Below, one piece after another: positions 54,440-64,000 of a stretch of DNA of 64,000 nt. The DNA comes from an uncultured Bacteroidota bacterium. Its GTDB lineage: Bacteria; Bacteroidota; Bacteroidia; Chitinophagales; Saprospiraceae. The DNA is taken from assembly GCA_902609095.1 (NCBI GenBank), contig CACLQQ010000005.1:1-64000 (forward strand), in the 5' to 3' direction. Position 1 is the first letter of the stretch, and each line of letters begins with the position of its first letter. The notes under the pieces are model-generated. The model had not been told where the DNA came from. It made no database searches and saw only the letters and a program-made list of their open reading frames with translations. Made by a program: the position numbers and the translations under genes.

Positions 54440-55019
54440 AGTGAAGAGGTTGAGACAACAAATCTTGTCTTATTTGTTGTTATCAGAAACACAGTTGAAA
54501 GAAATGAAAAGCAACACCGCGATGAAGGAAGCTACGAAATTTAAGATGATATCATTGAAATCTAAGTATACACTGTTGCCAATGGTATATTGCAACAGTA
54601 TGTCTATGAAGCCCAAGAAAAAAGAAAGAATGACTGAGGCAAAGGCATTTCTAATAAACCCATAGCTTAAAAATCCCATAATGCCATATTAAAAAAATGC
54701 ATCGCCTCAGTTTTATAAGACATTACCGTGAAGTAGCATCGGTGAGTAGAGAGATAATGCAAATCCAAAAAGCAATGAGCTTTCTGAGATGAGAATTAGA
54801 AAGTAGTCGTGAATAGAGTCCTAAACCGATAAAGCCTAAGGTTCCTACGACTGATAAACCAATTATAAAATATAGTTTCTGATGCCCGGACTTCTCAGCT
54901 AACCATTTAAGCGGAAGTTATGCTTGGTAATGAGTAAGTAGGGAGAACAGAAAAAATGAAATTAGTAAAATCTTAAATTTATTCTTTGATAAACCGAATA
55001 CAGCGATACTATTGGACAT
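54440..55019 (-). pseudogene. VanZ-like membrane protein, decayed
   Basis: MSNSIAVFGLSKNKFKILLISFFLFSLLTHYQA*LPLKWLAEKSGHQKLYFIIGLSVVGTLGFIGLGLYSRLL...SYGFIRNAFASVILSFFLGFIDILLQYTIGNSVYLDFNDIILNFVASFIAVLL. Confidence 0.5.
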
Positions 55020-55137
55020 AAACTATCTTCAAAATCATGAAAACATGCTAATTCACCGAATTAGCATTATAGATTCTATTAATTCAAGTATGGAGCAAAT
55101 ACATATGATAGTTGTATATTTCTTGAAAAGCTTCGAT

Positions 55138-55800
55138 ATGAACCGATTGTTTGTTTTAATCATGCTCTTAAGTCCAATTCTTTTATTCTGTCAGAACCCA
55201 GAGCGATTTCAAAAAGAGTATGATGTTTTTTTGGAAAAGGATACCAAGATGCTTTCTGAGGAAGGAAGCCTCTCTACTGATTGTTTATTTGTAGGTTCAT
55301 CGAGTATTAGGTTTTGGACTAGTTTACCAGATGACTATACTGATGTTAAGCTTTTAAATCGTGGTTTTGGAGGATCACAAATGAGTGATTTGTTGGCTAT
55401 GCGTGAAACTCTTATTTCAAAGTACAAACCCAAAAAGATTTTTATCTACGAAGGGGATAATGACATAGCTGATGGTGAGCATATTGCTGAAATCCTCTAC
55501 GAAACAGAACAGCTATTAGCCTATATATTTGATAAGCTTCCTGAAGCAGATGTATATCTACTTGCAGCAAAACCCAGTATCCAAAGGTGGGGTTTTTTGG
55601 TAGAGTACCAAGAACTTAACCGAGAGTTTCTAAAGTTATCATTAATGAATGATCAAGTACATTTCATCGACATTTGGACTCCAATGATTGATGATGATGG
55701 AGAGGTACTCCAGGATATCTTCATAAGAGATAACCTACATATGAATAATAAGGGATATGATATCTGGCGAAAGATTCTCGCTCCATATGTCTATGAATAA
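55138..55800 (+). CDS. Exported SGNH/GDSL hydrolase
   Basis: Signal peptide MNRLFVLIMLLSPILLFCQ; LFVGSSSIRFW, NRGFGGSQMSDLL, YEGDNDIADG, DNLHMNNKGYDIW. Confidence 0.88.
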   Translation: MNRLFVLIMLLSPILLFCQNPERFQKEYDVFLEKDTKMLSEEGSLSTDCLFVGSSSIRFWTSLPDDYTDVKLLNRGFGGSQMSDLLAMRETLISKYKPKKIFIYEGDNDIADGEHIAEILYETEQLLAYIFDKLPEADVYLLAAKPSIQRWGFLVEYQELNREFLKLSLMNDQVHFIDIWTPMIDDDGEVLQDIFIRDNLHMNNKGYDIWRKILAPYVYE

Positions 55801-55803
55801 TAG

Positions 55804-56823
55804 CTACTCTTCTAATAGATATAAGACATACTCATAAAACGAGTCGACATCAACTTGTTTTACAACATTAACCCACTGATTATTACCAGGACTTCTGAAT
55901 GTTTGTCCCTCATTAGGAAGCTCAATTGAAGAATCGAGTTCGATTCGTTCAGCTTCGAAAAGCCCTGGTTGGTTTACATAAGAGGTTGCCAACACATCCC
56001 ACATAAAATATGTATATTCATAACTGGAAATAGTATTGATCGTAGTCGCCCATAGCTGTGCGGCTATGTCAGACAGAGGAAACTCAGATTGTTGTGCTAA
56101 TCGTTGGAGGAATGTTAAGTTAACAGGGACACTATTAGTAACATCTAAAGATATCAACCTTAGGTTTAATTGTTGTTTCAATAGGCTATTAGTAGCGATT
56201 GGGTCCCAGTAAGCATTCCATTCCGCGGTTTTATTATGTTTGTGTGTTGCAACATTGCCTCCTACATCTACAGCTCCACCCATCCATACGACTTCATTAA
56301 TCTTTACCTTTAATTCTGGGTGTTTTTCCAGCATCGAGACAAAGTTTGAACAAGGGCCAGTAATCAGAATTGTAACTGGTTCTACACTACTTCGGATTTG
56401 TTCGGCCATAAACTCATCTGCACTGAGTTTACTTAGTTGAGCATAGTTTTCTGTGGTATTCAACATCCTTGGTAGGGCATTTGCTACCATTGGCTGTGCT
56501 CGCCATTCGTTAGGGAAAGGGTTTACTGCACGATTATTTCCTTTGGCAACCTGGCAAATATCATGTCCTGTGAGCTTCAATATTTTTAAAGAACTGATAG
56601 TGGCATCCTCGAGGAAGCAATCTGCCGGTGTAACACAGACTCCTATTAGTTCAATACCGTCCATCTGCGTTAAGAGCATTAGTGATAGTAGGTCATCTAT
56701 GCCGCCATCATGATCAAAAATCACTTTTTTGGTAGGTTGAGCAAATTCTGATGGACCAAATGAAAAGTTACTAATAACGAAAATTAGAAGAATTAGCCTA
56801 CTAAAAATTTTTCTTTGCCTCAT
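55804..56823 (-). CDS. Exported nucleoside hydrolase (IunH family)
   Basis: KKVIFDHDGGIDDLLSLMLL, VTILITGPCSNFVSML, VVWMGGAVDVGGN, EWNAYWDPIA. Confidence 0.92.
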   Translation of the reverse strand: MRQRKIFSRLILLIFVISNFSFGPSEFAQPTKKVIFDHDGGIDDLLSLMLLTQMDGIELIGVCVTPADCFLEDATISSLKILKLTGHDICQVAKGNNRAVNPFPNEWRAQPMVANALPRMLNTTENYAQLSKLSADEFMAEQIRSSVEPVTILITGPCSNFVSMLEKHPELKVKINEVVWMGGAVDVGGNVATHKHNKTAEWNAYWDPIATNSLLKQQLNLRLISLDVTNSVPVNLTFLQRLAQQSEFPLSDIAAQLWATTINTISSYEYTYFMWDVLATSYVNQPGLFEAERIELDSSIELPNEGQTFRSPGNNQWVNVVKQVDVDSFYEYVLYLLEE

Positions 56824-56931
56824 AATTTTGATTTGCTCAAAAATGCCCAGCTAAGATAGACACTTTATTAAGCCTATAAGAGAATGGAAGTCTTCCAAAC
56901 TAATTATTAGAATCTTTGTCCAAGTCTTGCC

Positions 56932-57663
56932 CTAAAAAAATCTGTGGATATGTACAACCTTTTCATTAGTTATAATCGGAGTAGTCTGATATTGATATTT
57001 AACAAAGTGAAATTTTCTTTGAACCGATACGGAATCAGTATAAAATTGAACTATCAATTTATTTTCTATCGAATTGGTCCCGTAATTGACCCAAAATACA
57101 TCATCTGTTATAGGGCTAATTATTGTTGTTAAGTTATTGTTGTTATAGTTCACACCTTCAATAGAGATAATGTAATGATTTAGATCAGAGTCCCATTCTA
57201 CGTCACCAATGTTCTCCGTATTTGATAGGATGGTACCATCCATAGCAATTGTGCCAAAAGCAATTTCTGATGATGCACGAGTTTGGATATTGTAGTTTTC
57301 ATGAGTAGGGTTTTAGAACGCTAGTTTATCAAACATAGTCGTCGTACCATAGAAAGAGGCCAATCCTCCATTTTTATTAAAGATGACATTGCCTCTAAGA
57401 GGCTGAATATTTAAGAAGCCGCAGTAACCACTAGGATTAGCGTAGGTTGAATATGTTGGAATATTTGAATCGTCCAAGTATTACGGCTGAAGGTAAATAG
57501 TATTATTACTGAGTTGATTTAACTTAAGCATTTCATTTCCTCCAGAATTACCTACACTTTGTCCATAATTGATTTCGTATCCTGTGCTCTGACAACAGAC
57601 GTCGGATAATAAGCAGATAATAAATGAAAGAATGATAAGATATTATAGTAGGCTTTTACATGG
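56932..57663 (-). pseudogene. Exported protein with at least two in-frame TAA codons
   Basis: One frame: YLIILSFIICLLSDVCCQSTGYEINYGQSVGNSGGNEMLKLNQLSNNTIYLQP*YLDDSNIPTYSTYANPSGYCGFLNIQPLRGNVIFNKNGGLASFYGTTTMFDKLAF*NPTHENYNIQTRASSEIAFGTIAMDGTIL...VHIHRFF*. Confidence 0.6.
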
Positions 57664-57754
57664 TAAGAGTAATATAAACTCAAATTAAATGCCTTCAAAC
57701 TTTTCTATGCATATATGTCGTGAATGGTCAACACTGTGTCACGAATTGATTTAA

Positions 57755-58891
57755 TCAGTTATCACCACAGGTTGAAGCGATATGATAAAAAGCGTCTTGA
57801 TATCCTAACCTTGCAGCTTGTCGCATATCCTCACAAGCCATACTATTATTTTTCAAGGCGATAGCGGCCGTTGCTCTATTATAGAATGCTGTGGCCATCT
57901 CTGGATTCTGCGCGATCACAACATTAAAGTCATTGATGGCATCATCATAAAGTTTTAGTTGCATTAATGATAAACCCCTGTTGAGGTGAAGTGTTGGATC
58001 ATCGGGATTAGCGGAAATCAGTCGTCCATAGCTTTTTGAAGCAGTTTGATAGTCTTTCAGTATGAAGCTCGTAAAAGCAAGATTCTTTAACGTTGGAATA
58101 TGATCGTTTTTACGTTGTGCAGCTGTTTTAAAAGCTTCATGAGCCTTATCAATATTCTCTAACTTGAGTTGACAGTATCCTTTCAAATAGAACACTTCGA
58201 ATTCTTCATTATCGGAATACTCGGCTGCGACATTAAACGCTTTCAATGCATGTGAATAGTTCTCTTTTTTAACTAATGACTTTCCTAATTCCTTAGCTGT
58301 AATATTGGGCTTGTATGCCTCATTGACTAAGAGCTGATAATCATCAATTGATCTTTGGTATGCTTCTAATTTGGCATAACAAATTGCTCTATTATAGATG
58401 ACAGATAGGTCTTCTGGTTTGTGCTTGTAAGCTTCTGAGAAATCACTTACGGCATTTTTATACTTACCTTCTTTCATGAATGCAATACCACGATTTTTAT
58501 AGGTATCGGTCAGGTTCAGGTCTTTTGACAGTGCTCGGTTATAAGCAGATATGGCAGCGGGATATTCTTTGCTCTGCAGATGAGAGTATCCCAAATAGTA
58601 GTAGGCCATAGCATGATCTAAATCAAGCGTTGTTACTTTTTTAAAGTCTTTCATAGCCTTCTGATATTCTTTTAATTTGAGGTAACTTTTTCCTCGGTTG
58701 TAATATGCTTTCAAATAGTTGGGTTCTACATTGATTGCTTTCCCATAGGATGCGATAGCGGCTCGTACATCTTTTTGTTTGATAGATAGAACAGCTTCAT
58801 TATAGAGTTTAGCAGCTTCCCTACTTACTTGGCCATTTACCGTAGAGTGGAAACCAATCCCTAAACAGAATATCAATAATAGCGTTTTCAT
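57755..58891 (-). CDS. Exported TPR-repeat protein
   Basis: Signal MYMKTLLLIFCLGIGFHSTVNGQ; about 10 TPR units (YLKAYYNRGKSYLKLKEYQKAMKDFKKV...). Start taken at the inner ATG; ORF runs to 58963. Confidence 0.88.
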   Translation of the reverse strand: MKTLLLIFCLGIGFHSTVNGQVSREAAKLYNEAVLSIKQKDVRAAIASYGKAINVEPNYLKAYYNRGKSYLKLKEYQKAMKDFKKVTTLDLDHAMAYYYLGYSHLQSKEYPAAISAYNRALSKDLNLTDTYKNRGIAFMKEGKYKNAVSDFSEAYKHKPEDLSVIYNRAICYAKLEAYQRSIDDYQLLVNEAYKPNITAKELGKSLVKKENYSHALKAFNVAAEYSDNEEFEVFYLKGYCQLKLENIDKAHEAFKTAAQRKNDHIPTLKNLAFTSFILKDYQTASKSYGRLISANPDDPTLHLNRGLSLMQLKLYDDAINDFNVVIAQNPEMATAFYNRATAAIALKNNSMACEDMRQAARLGYQDAFYHIASTCGDN

Positions 58892-58986
58892 ATACATAAT
58901 TAATGATGATTGTGGGCGATAGACAAACGTTACGAATCCAAGAGTTAGTACATTTACAATCATTAAGACATCGTTAAATAGCTACA

Positions 58987-59991
58987 TTGACAAAAAATAA
59001 CGATCGCAAAAAAGATCATATCGATCTCGCTATAGCATCTGCTACACAAGTTTCTACTAAGGATAATAGGTTCTATTACGAACCTATGCTCACTGTTCAT
59101 CCCCCTGCAGATGCACCGATCTATACGGTGTTTCTACGCAAGGAGTTCTTAGCACCTATTTGGGTCTCTTCGATGACAGGAGGTACTGGTATAGCAAAGG
59201 TTATTAATGAAAACCTTGCTCGAGCTTGCAATGATTTTGGACTTGGAATGGGCTTAGGGTCTTGCCGAAAAATTTTATTTGATGATCAGTACTTGGAAGA
59301 TTTCATGGTTAGGCCGTTCATAGGAGATCAGCCCTTATATGCTAATCTTGGAATTGCTCAAGTGAGTGAACTGTTGAGAAACAACCAAGCCTCAGTTATC
59401 GAAGAAATGATTAAAAAGCTATGTGCAGATGGGTTGATCATACATGTAAACCCAGTGCAAGAATGGCTGCAGCCTGAAGGGGATGAGATTACGGGACTTT
59501 CTCCAATCAGAGTTATTGAAGAGGCGCTCGATCAGCTATCCACAAGTATCATAGTTAAAGAAGTTGGTCAGGGAATCGGACCACAGAGTCTATTAGCGCT
59601 TATGAAGTTGCCTTTAGCAGCTATAGAGTTTGCTGCTTTTGGAGGAACCAATTTTGCCAAGTTAGAAAACTTAAGAGACTCCAGAACCGAAACAATTGAT
59701 CCGATCTGTTTCGTGGGACATGACCCAAGTGAAATGATTGATTTAGCGCATCATATTTTAGAGAAACATCAAGGAGACGTGAGATGTAAGGAGTTTATCA
59801 TCTCCGGAGGAGTAAAGAATTATCTGGATGGGTATTACTTCAATGAAAGATTAAGTTGTAATAGTATATATGGTCAGGCAGCTGGATTCTTAAAACATGC
59901 TCATGGAGACTATGATGATTTAGCTTATTATATAGATCAGCAAGTACAGGGATATAAGTTTGCAATGAGATATCTCAGATTAAAATCCTAA
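58987..59991 (+). CDS. fni: Type 2 isopentenyl-diphosphate delta-isomerase (TTG start)
   Basis: KKDHIDLAIAS, APIWVSSMTGGTG, MGLGSCRKIL, IVKEVGQGIGPQSL, FAAFGGTNFAKLE. Confidence 0.93.
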   Translation: MTKNNDRKKDHIDLAIASATQVSTKDNRFYYEPMLTVHPPADAPIYTVFLRKEFLAPIWVSSMTGGTGIAKVINENLARACNDFGLGMGLGSCRKILFDDQYLEDFMVRPFIGDQPLYANLGIAQVSELLRNNQASVIEEMIKKLCADGLIIHVNPVQEWLQPEGDEITGLSPIRVIEEALDQLSTSIIVKEVGQGIGPQSLLALMKLPLAAIEFAAFGGTNFAKLENLRDSRTETIDPICFVGHDPSEMIDLAHHILEKHQGDVRCKEFIISGGVKNYLDGYYFNERLSCNSIYGQAAGFLKHAHGDYDDLAYYIDQQVQGYKFAMRYLRLKS

Positions 59992-59995
59992 AGAC

Positions 59996-61321
59996 ATGGA
60001 GGGGAGAAAAACGATATCAGGATTTTCTAAACTCAATAAGAGGGGTAAGATTAAATGGATTGTAGAGAACTTTTTCAAAGATCCAGAAGTGGTGATGAGA
60101 GAGCTGATGAGTTATTGGCTTAAAAATGAAGAGCAGCAGAAAATATTAGACGGGTTCAGCGAGAATACTATCTCTGTATTTCCTATGCCTTTTAGTGTAG
60201 CACCAAACTTCGTGATTAACGATAAAGACTATTGTGTCCCAATGGTAATAGAAGAAAGCTCGGTTGTTGCTGCCGCCTCCAGTGCTGCTAAGTATTGGAT
60301 GAAAAGGGGAGGCTTTACAGCTCGAGTAATTGACGTTATGAAGCTTGGTCAATTGCATTTCAATTTCAATGGTCAGCCAGATCGTATACAACTGATTCTT
60401 ACAAAGTATGAAGCTTACTTCAAGAAAAATCTAAAGCCATATACTGAAAATATGGAAGCCCGAGGTGGAGGAATTATGGATTTCAAACTGAGAACCTTCG
60501 AGGTGGAGCCCGATTATTTCCAGGTCATGATTTCTTTCAACACCTGCGATTCTATGGGGGCGAACTTCATTAATACCATTTTGGAGGAGTTTGCTGTACT
60601 ACTTGAATCTAAGATTCATAGTGAGTTTGATGGTCTGTATGAATATAGGACTATCATGTGTATCCTCTCTAACTATACCCCAGACTGTGTAGTAGAAGCT
60701 TATGCTTCTTGCCCCGTTGCTGATTTAGGACCACTAGCGGGAGGAATTAAACCAGAGGAGTTTGCTGATAAGTTTGCTCAAGCAATAAGAATAGCTGAGA
60801 TAGACCCATATCGTGCAACCACCCATAATAAAGGAATTTTTAATGGGATAGATTCCGTCGTAATAGCTACGGGTAATGATTTTAGGGCTATAGAGTCAGG
60901 AGGCCATACTTACGCGGCTAAAGACGGACAATATAGGTCTTTATCTCATTGTGAAGTTAAGGATGGAATCTTCAAGTTTTGGTTGACAGTCCCATTAGCA
61001 CTTGGAACCGTAGGAGGATTAACTAAACTTCACCCAGTAGCCCGTCGGAGTTTAGAGATGTTAGGAAATCCAGGAGCTGAAGAACTGATGCAGATTGTCG
61101 CTAGCGTAGGCTTAGCTCAAAATTTTGCCGCGGTTAGATCCCTTGTGACTACAGGTATACAGCGAGGCCATATGAAAATGCACTTATCCAACGTGCTCAA
61201 TCAGCTCAAAGCGACCGAAAAAGAGTTCAAGATGGCGGTAGAACACTTTAGTAATGAGATTGTTTCCCATCGATCTGTCAAAGATTTTATTGATGCACTG
61301 CGATCGCAGCGTATGAATTAA
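59996..61321 (+). CDS. mvaA: Hydroxymethylglutaryl-CoA reductase (class II type)
   Basis: ISGFSKLNKRGKIKWIVENFF, PMVIEESSVVAAASSAAKYW, GIFNGIDSVVIATGNDFRAIESGGHTYA, GTVGGLTKLHPVARRSLEMLG. Confidence 0.95.
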   Translation: MEGRKTISGFSKLNKRGKIKWIVENFFKDPEVVMRELMSYWLKNEEQQKILDGFSENTISVFPMPFSVAPNFVINDKDYCVPMVIEESSVVAAASSAAKYWMKRGGFTARVIDVMKLGQLHFNFNGQPDRIQLILTKYEAYFKKNLKPYTENMEARGGGIMDFKLRTFEVEPDYFQVMISFNTCDSMGANFINTILEEFAVLLESKIHSEFDGLYEYRTIMCILSNYTPDCVVEAYASCPVADLGPLAGGIKPEEFADKFAQAIRIAEIDPYRATTHNKGIFNGIDSVVIATGNDFRAIESGGHTYAAKDGQYRSLSHCEVKDGIFKFWLTVPLALGTVGGLTKLHPVARRSLEMLGNPGAEELMQIVASVGLAQNFAAVRSLVTTGIQRGHMKMHLSNVLNQLKATEKEFKMAVEHFSNEIVSHRSVKDFIDALRSQRMN

Positions 61322-61328
61322 ATTACAA

Positions 61329-62249
61329 TTAGAATTTAAACCCTACAGATAGGAATAGACCGAATGTTCGGTCATTATCATCGTTAAAAACGAATGTTTG
61401 ATCTGGATTGAGTTCTTGATAGGAAACATCACCTTCTGTTCTTGTGATATCGTTCAATCCATACTCAACACGTAGAGAAGTATAGAAACCACGATTTAAG
61501 TAATATGAGAATCCAGCGATCAAGCCATAATCCAAGGATTTGAACTTATTCTCGAACTGCTCTTCATTTTCGAATAGATAGTATGCTCCAAGGGCACCGG
61601 GGATATCAACATCTTGGTCATTCACAATGAGCAATCGAGCATTAACTAAGCGACTGAATTGACCAGGCCTATCAGAGTTATAATCAAAATCTAATCCTTG
61701 AGTAAAAATGTATGGGTTGTCAAGAGGAAGTCCTTCTCCGAATGATAAGGTTCCCGTAGCTAATGGATTCAATAAGAAACTGATATAACCTCCTGCAAGA
61801 GCCTCCCAACGGTCATTAATTCTGAAATGGACAGTTTGAGGTAGTTGTAAGTAAGCGAAAGAATGATCTAAATTTATGTCAGTGACATCTCGTAATAAAG
61901 CCCAATCATCTCCAGTCGTTGTAGGATCCAGAGATAAAAGTCCAGTAATTAGAGGTCGATAGAAGTAATAGCCATCTTGAGAATGAAACGTATAGTTTGA
62001 ACCAGTTTGATTGTAGAGGATCTCCGTTCTTAAGCCTACTACCTCGGTGAAGTTCCACTGAAAATTGACGCCAAAGTGAAAACCTCCAGATAAACCGAAA
62101 GACTCATTTGCATTAGCTTCGGATGGGCCTAAAAACTGTGACTGGCTAATGCCAGCGCGAATACCAACATTATAATCCTGACTGTATCCATTGGCGAACA
62201 CAAGACATAGCAAACTAAGGATTGTTAATCTCAATGTAGTTAATGACAT
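61329..62249 (-). CDS. Outer-membrane beta-barrel protein
   Basis: Signal peptide, NVGIRAGISQSQF, terminal aromatic pattern FGLFLSVGFKF. Confidence 0.8.
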   Translation of the reverse strand: MSLTTLRLTILSLLCLVFANGYSQDYNVGIRAGISQSQFLGPSEANANESFGLSGGFHFGVNFQWNFTEVVGLRTEILYNQTGSNYTFHSQDGYYFYRPLITGLLSLDPTTTGDDWALLRDVTDINLDHSFAYLQLPQTVHFRINDRWEALAGGYISFLLNPLATGTLSFGEGLPLDNPYIFTQGLDFDYNSDRPGQFSRLVNARLLIVNDQDVDIPGALGAYYLFENEEQFENKFKSLDYGLIAGFSYYLNRGFYTSLRVEYGLNDITRTEGDVSYQELNPDQTFVFNDDNDRTFGLFLSVGFKF

Positions 62250-62354
62250 GAGAGTCGTTAATAGGAGTACAAAGATATATCGTTATTTGAGATCTACATA
62301 TATCTCTATACATCGGAAGATCTTTTTTAACAAAACTATAAAGGCTCAGTCCAA

Positions 62355-62966
62355 TTATCCCATCTCAGAGACAACCTCTTTCACCTCTGGAACCATACGC
62401 TTTAGCATACCTTCTATTCCTGACTTAAGAGTTACAGTAGATGATGGACATCCACTACAAGACCCCTGTAGTACAACCGTTACGATACCTTCATCAAAAG
62501 ATTTGAATTCGATATTTCCTCCATCCATTTCGACCGCAGGTTTTACGTAAGTATCTATGAGTTCTTTAATCTTCTTCACAAGCTCTGCTTGATCTCCAGT
62601 GTACTCATAACTCACGCCATTTTCAGATTCTTTGGCTTTCATGGCCTCTTCAAAGCCTTCTTTCAATATAGCTTTATCATCAGAGACGTAAGTCTTGATA
62701 AACTCTTTGAGCTTAAGCATGATATCTTCCCAAGAGTAGTTGAACTCTTTGGTTATAGTGACGAAGTTATTGCAGATATAAACTCCCTTCACATAGGGAA
62801 AAGTAAACAGTTCACTCGCAAGTGGAGACCACTCCTTAGCTAATTCTTCTCCTCTGAAATCAGCGGTACCTCTATATATTATTTTGTTCATGACAAACTT
62901 TAATGATTCTGGATTTGGAGTTTGCTCTGTATAGAGCATAATCGGGCTTTGTGTAGCTGTATTCAT
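62355..62966 (-). CDS. NifU-family Fe-S scaffold protein (Nfu N + NifU C)
   Basis: YTEQTPNPESLKFVMNK; YVKPAVEMDGGNIEFKSFDEGIVTVVLQGSCSGCPSSTVTLKSGIEGML. Confidence 0.94.
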   Translation of the reverse strand: MNTATQSPIMLYTEQTPNPESLKFVMNKIIYRGTADFRGEELAKEWSPLASELFTFPYVKGVYICNNFVTITKEFNYSWEDIMLKLKEFIKTYVSDDKAILKEGFEEAMKAKESENGVSYEYTGDQAELVKKIKELIDTYVKPAVEMDGGNIEFKSFDEGIVTVVLQGSCSGCPSSTVTLKSGIEGMLKRMVPEVKEVVSEMG

Positions 62967-63025
62967 TATATATGTTTGTTATTGTAACAATGGAACAATA
63001 CGATTGATCACAAAGATCGGTAATT

Positions 63026-64000
63026 TCAATCTAACTTTCTTATATCCCTTAGCCAGACATCTCTCTGTGGAAAAGGAATATTGATTTCAAGCTTATTGAA
63101 GCGTTGATATATAGCGAATCTAAGGTCACTCTTTATGTTTTCAACCAGAATAAACTGTCTAGTGAAAAATATAAGCTCGAAGATCAATGCACTATCTCCA
63201 AAGTCATTGAATCTGACAAATGGTTTAGGATATTTGGAGATTAGGGGGTGCTCTTGGCAGACCCGCAAGAGTTCTTGTTCAATTTGACGATCATCAGAAC
63301 CATAGGCAACGCCGATACTTATACTAAATCGGGCTAACTCTTCAAGATTAGACCAATTAACCACACGGTCATTTACCAGTTGGGAGTTTGGGATAATGAT
63401 CGTTTTATTGTCTCGTGTTTCTATAGTTGAAGCCCTTAACCCGATGCGCCTTACATTACCAGCTTTAGTTCCGATTTCTAAAAAGTCACCCACTTTGACA
63501 GATCTCTCGAACAAGAGAACGATACCACTGAAGAAGTCACTGATCGTTTGCTGTAGGGCAATTCCAATACCCACTAAAAGTGCAGCAGCCCCAGTCCATA
63601 TGAGTGTCATATTGATTCCCAAAAACTGAAATGCGAACAACGCCCCGAAAAAGTACACTAAGTAGCTCAGCAATTGATTGTATGCATATTGCTTACCCCG
63701 ATCTATATCTCTACGCCTGTAGAGATTCAGGAAGAAGAGATTAGTCAATAACCATACGATCAGTCTTGAGACTAAGAGTATCAGAATGGCAATGACGATA
63801 TTAGATAAGCTAATATCAATCTGATTTCCGTTGACATATACCGTGTTAAATGTAAAATCGAGAAAGTCAAAATTCTTAAGGAGCAAGCAGATACAGAGTC
63901 CTAGTATGATATACTGAGCAATTCGAACTCCAAGGCCGTGAGATTTATTTTGGATGATGTTATTATCGGTCTTACCGCGCTCTATGATTTCCTCATCAAT
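63026..64000 (-). CDS. MscS-family mechanosensitive channel, 5' end beyond window
   Basis: ALLVGIGIALQQTISDFFSGIVLLFERSVKVGDFLEIGTKAGNVRRIGLRASTIETRDNKTIIIPNSQLV. The frame stays open to base 64000 (IDEEIIERGKTDNNIIQNKSHGLGVRIAQYIILGL...). Confidence 0.9.
   Translation of the reverse strand: MDEEIIERGKTDNNIIQNKSHGLGVRIAQYIILGLCICLLLKNFDFLDFTFNTVYVNGNQIDISLSNIVIAILILLVSRLIVWLLTNLFFLNLYRRRDIDRGKQYAYNQLLSYLVYFFGALFAFQFLGINMTLIWTGAAALLVGIGIALQQTISDFFSGIVLLFERSVKVGDFLEIGTKAGNVRRIGLRASTIETRDNKTIIIPNSQLVNDRVVNWSNLEELARFSISIGVAYGSDDRQIEQELLRVCQEHPLISKYPKPFVRFNDFGDSALIFELIFFTRQFILVENIKSDLRFAIYQRFNKLEINIPFPQRDVWLRDIRKLD

Noticed and set aside
1-57663. Alternative genetic code or programmed readthrough to explain many in-frame stops
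   Set aside because: All three stop codons interrupt genes, the replaced residues differ (apparent W, Q, C and others), frameshifts co-occur, catalytic motifs are damaged, and housekeeping genes use normal stops.
1-64000. tRNA/rRNA genes, CRISPR arrays, toxin-antitoxin or phage-defence systems
   Set aside because: No T-loop motifs in tRNA context, no regularly spaced repeats and no recognisable defence domains were seen by eye; a tRNAscan/CRISPR/defence HMM scan would be decisive.

Overview
This is a Bacteroidota-like chromosomal window (AT-rich; a gldD/gldE/ssb/mutY cluster, a DEXH helicase of the ligase-associated type, and mevalonate-pathway genes). I judge it from gene content only; no search was run. 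Intact housekeeping genes alternate with heavily decayed loci. Intact genes include mutY-ssb-gldE-gldD, an ECF sigma factor, an LptF/G permease, grpE-dnaJ, xylA, thrA / thrB-thrC, an exported SOD, two MscS channels, an M1 peptidase, heme A synthase, dtd-mazG, an ABC permease, a GAF-PP2C phosphatase, rplM-rpsI-rpsB-tsf-pyrH, fni-mvaA and NifU. By joining ORF-track pieces by hand I reconstructed about 15 pseudogenes. They include a ~4.7 kb secreted surface protein, a YadA-like/S74 chaperone protein, a TPR-LuxR regulator, a LuxR HTH, a YpfJ-like metalloprotease with a broken HEXXH, a VPGCxxC thioredoxin-MsrA fusion with TGA at the MsrA catalytic Cys position, ComF, an STT3-like transferase, a VanZ-like protein, a glycosyltransferase, an MG2/A2M-like protein and an IS982 remnant between thrA and thrB. 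Other points worth checking are a cluster of DnaA-box-like 9-mers at ~43.1-43.5 kb (possible origin) and a perfect 19-bp inverted repeat that contains the stop codon of an HxlR-like gene. I did not find a convincing new defence or biosynthetic system. The main signal is ongoing loss of surface, regulatory and competence genes.
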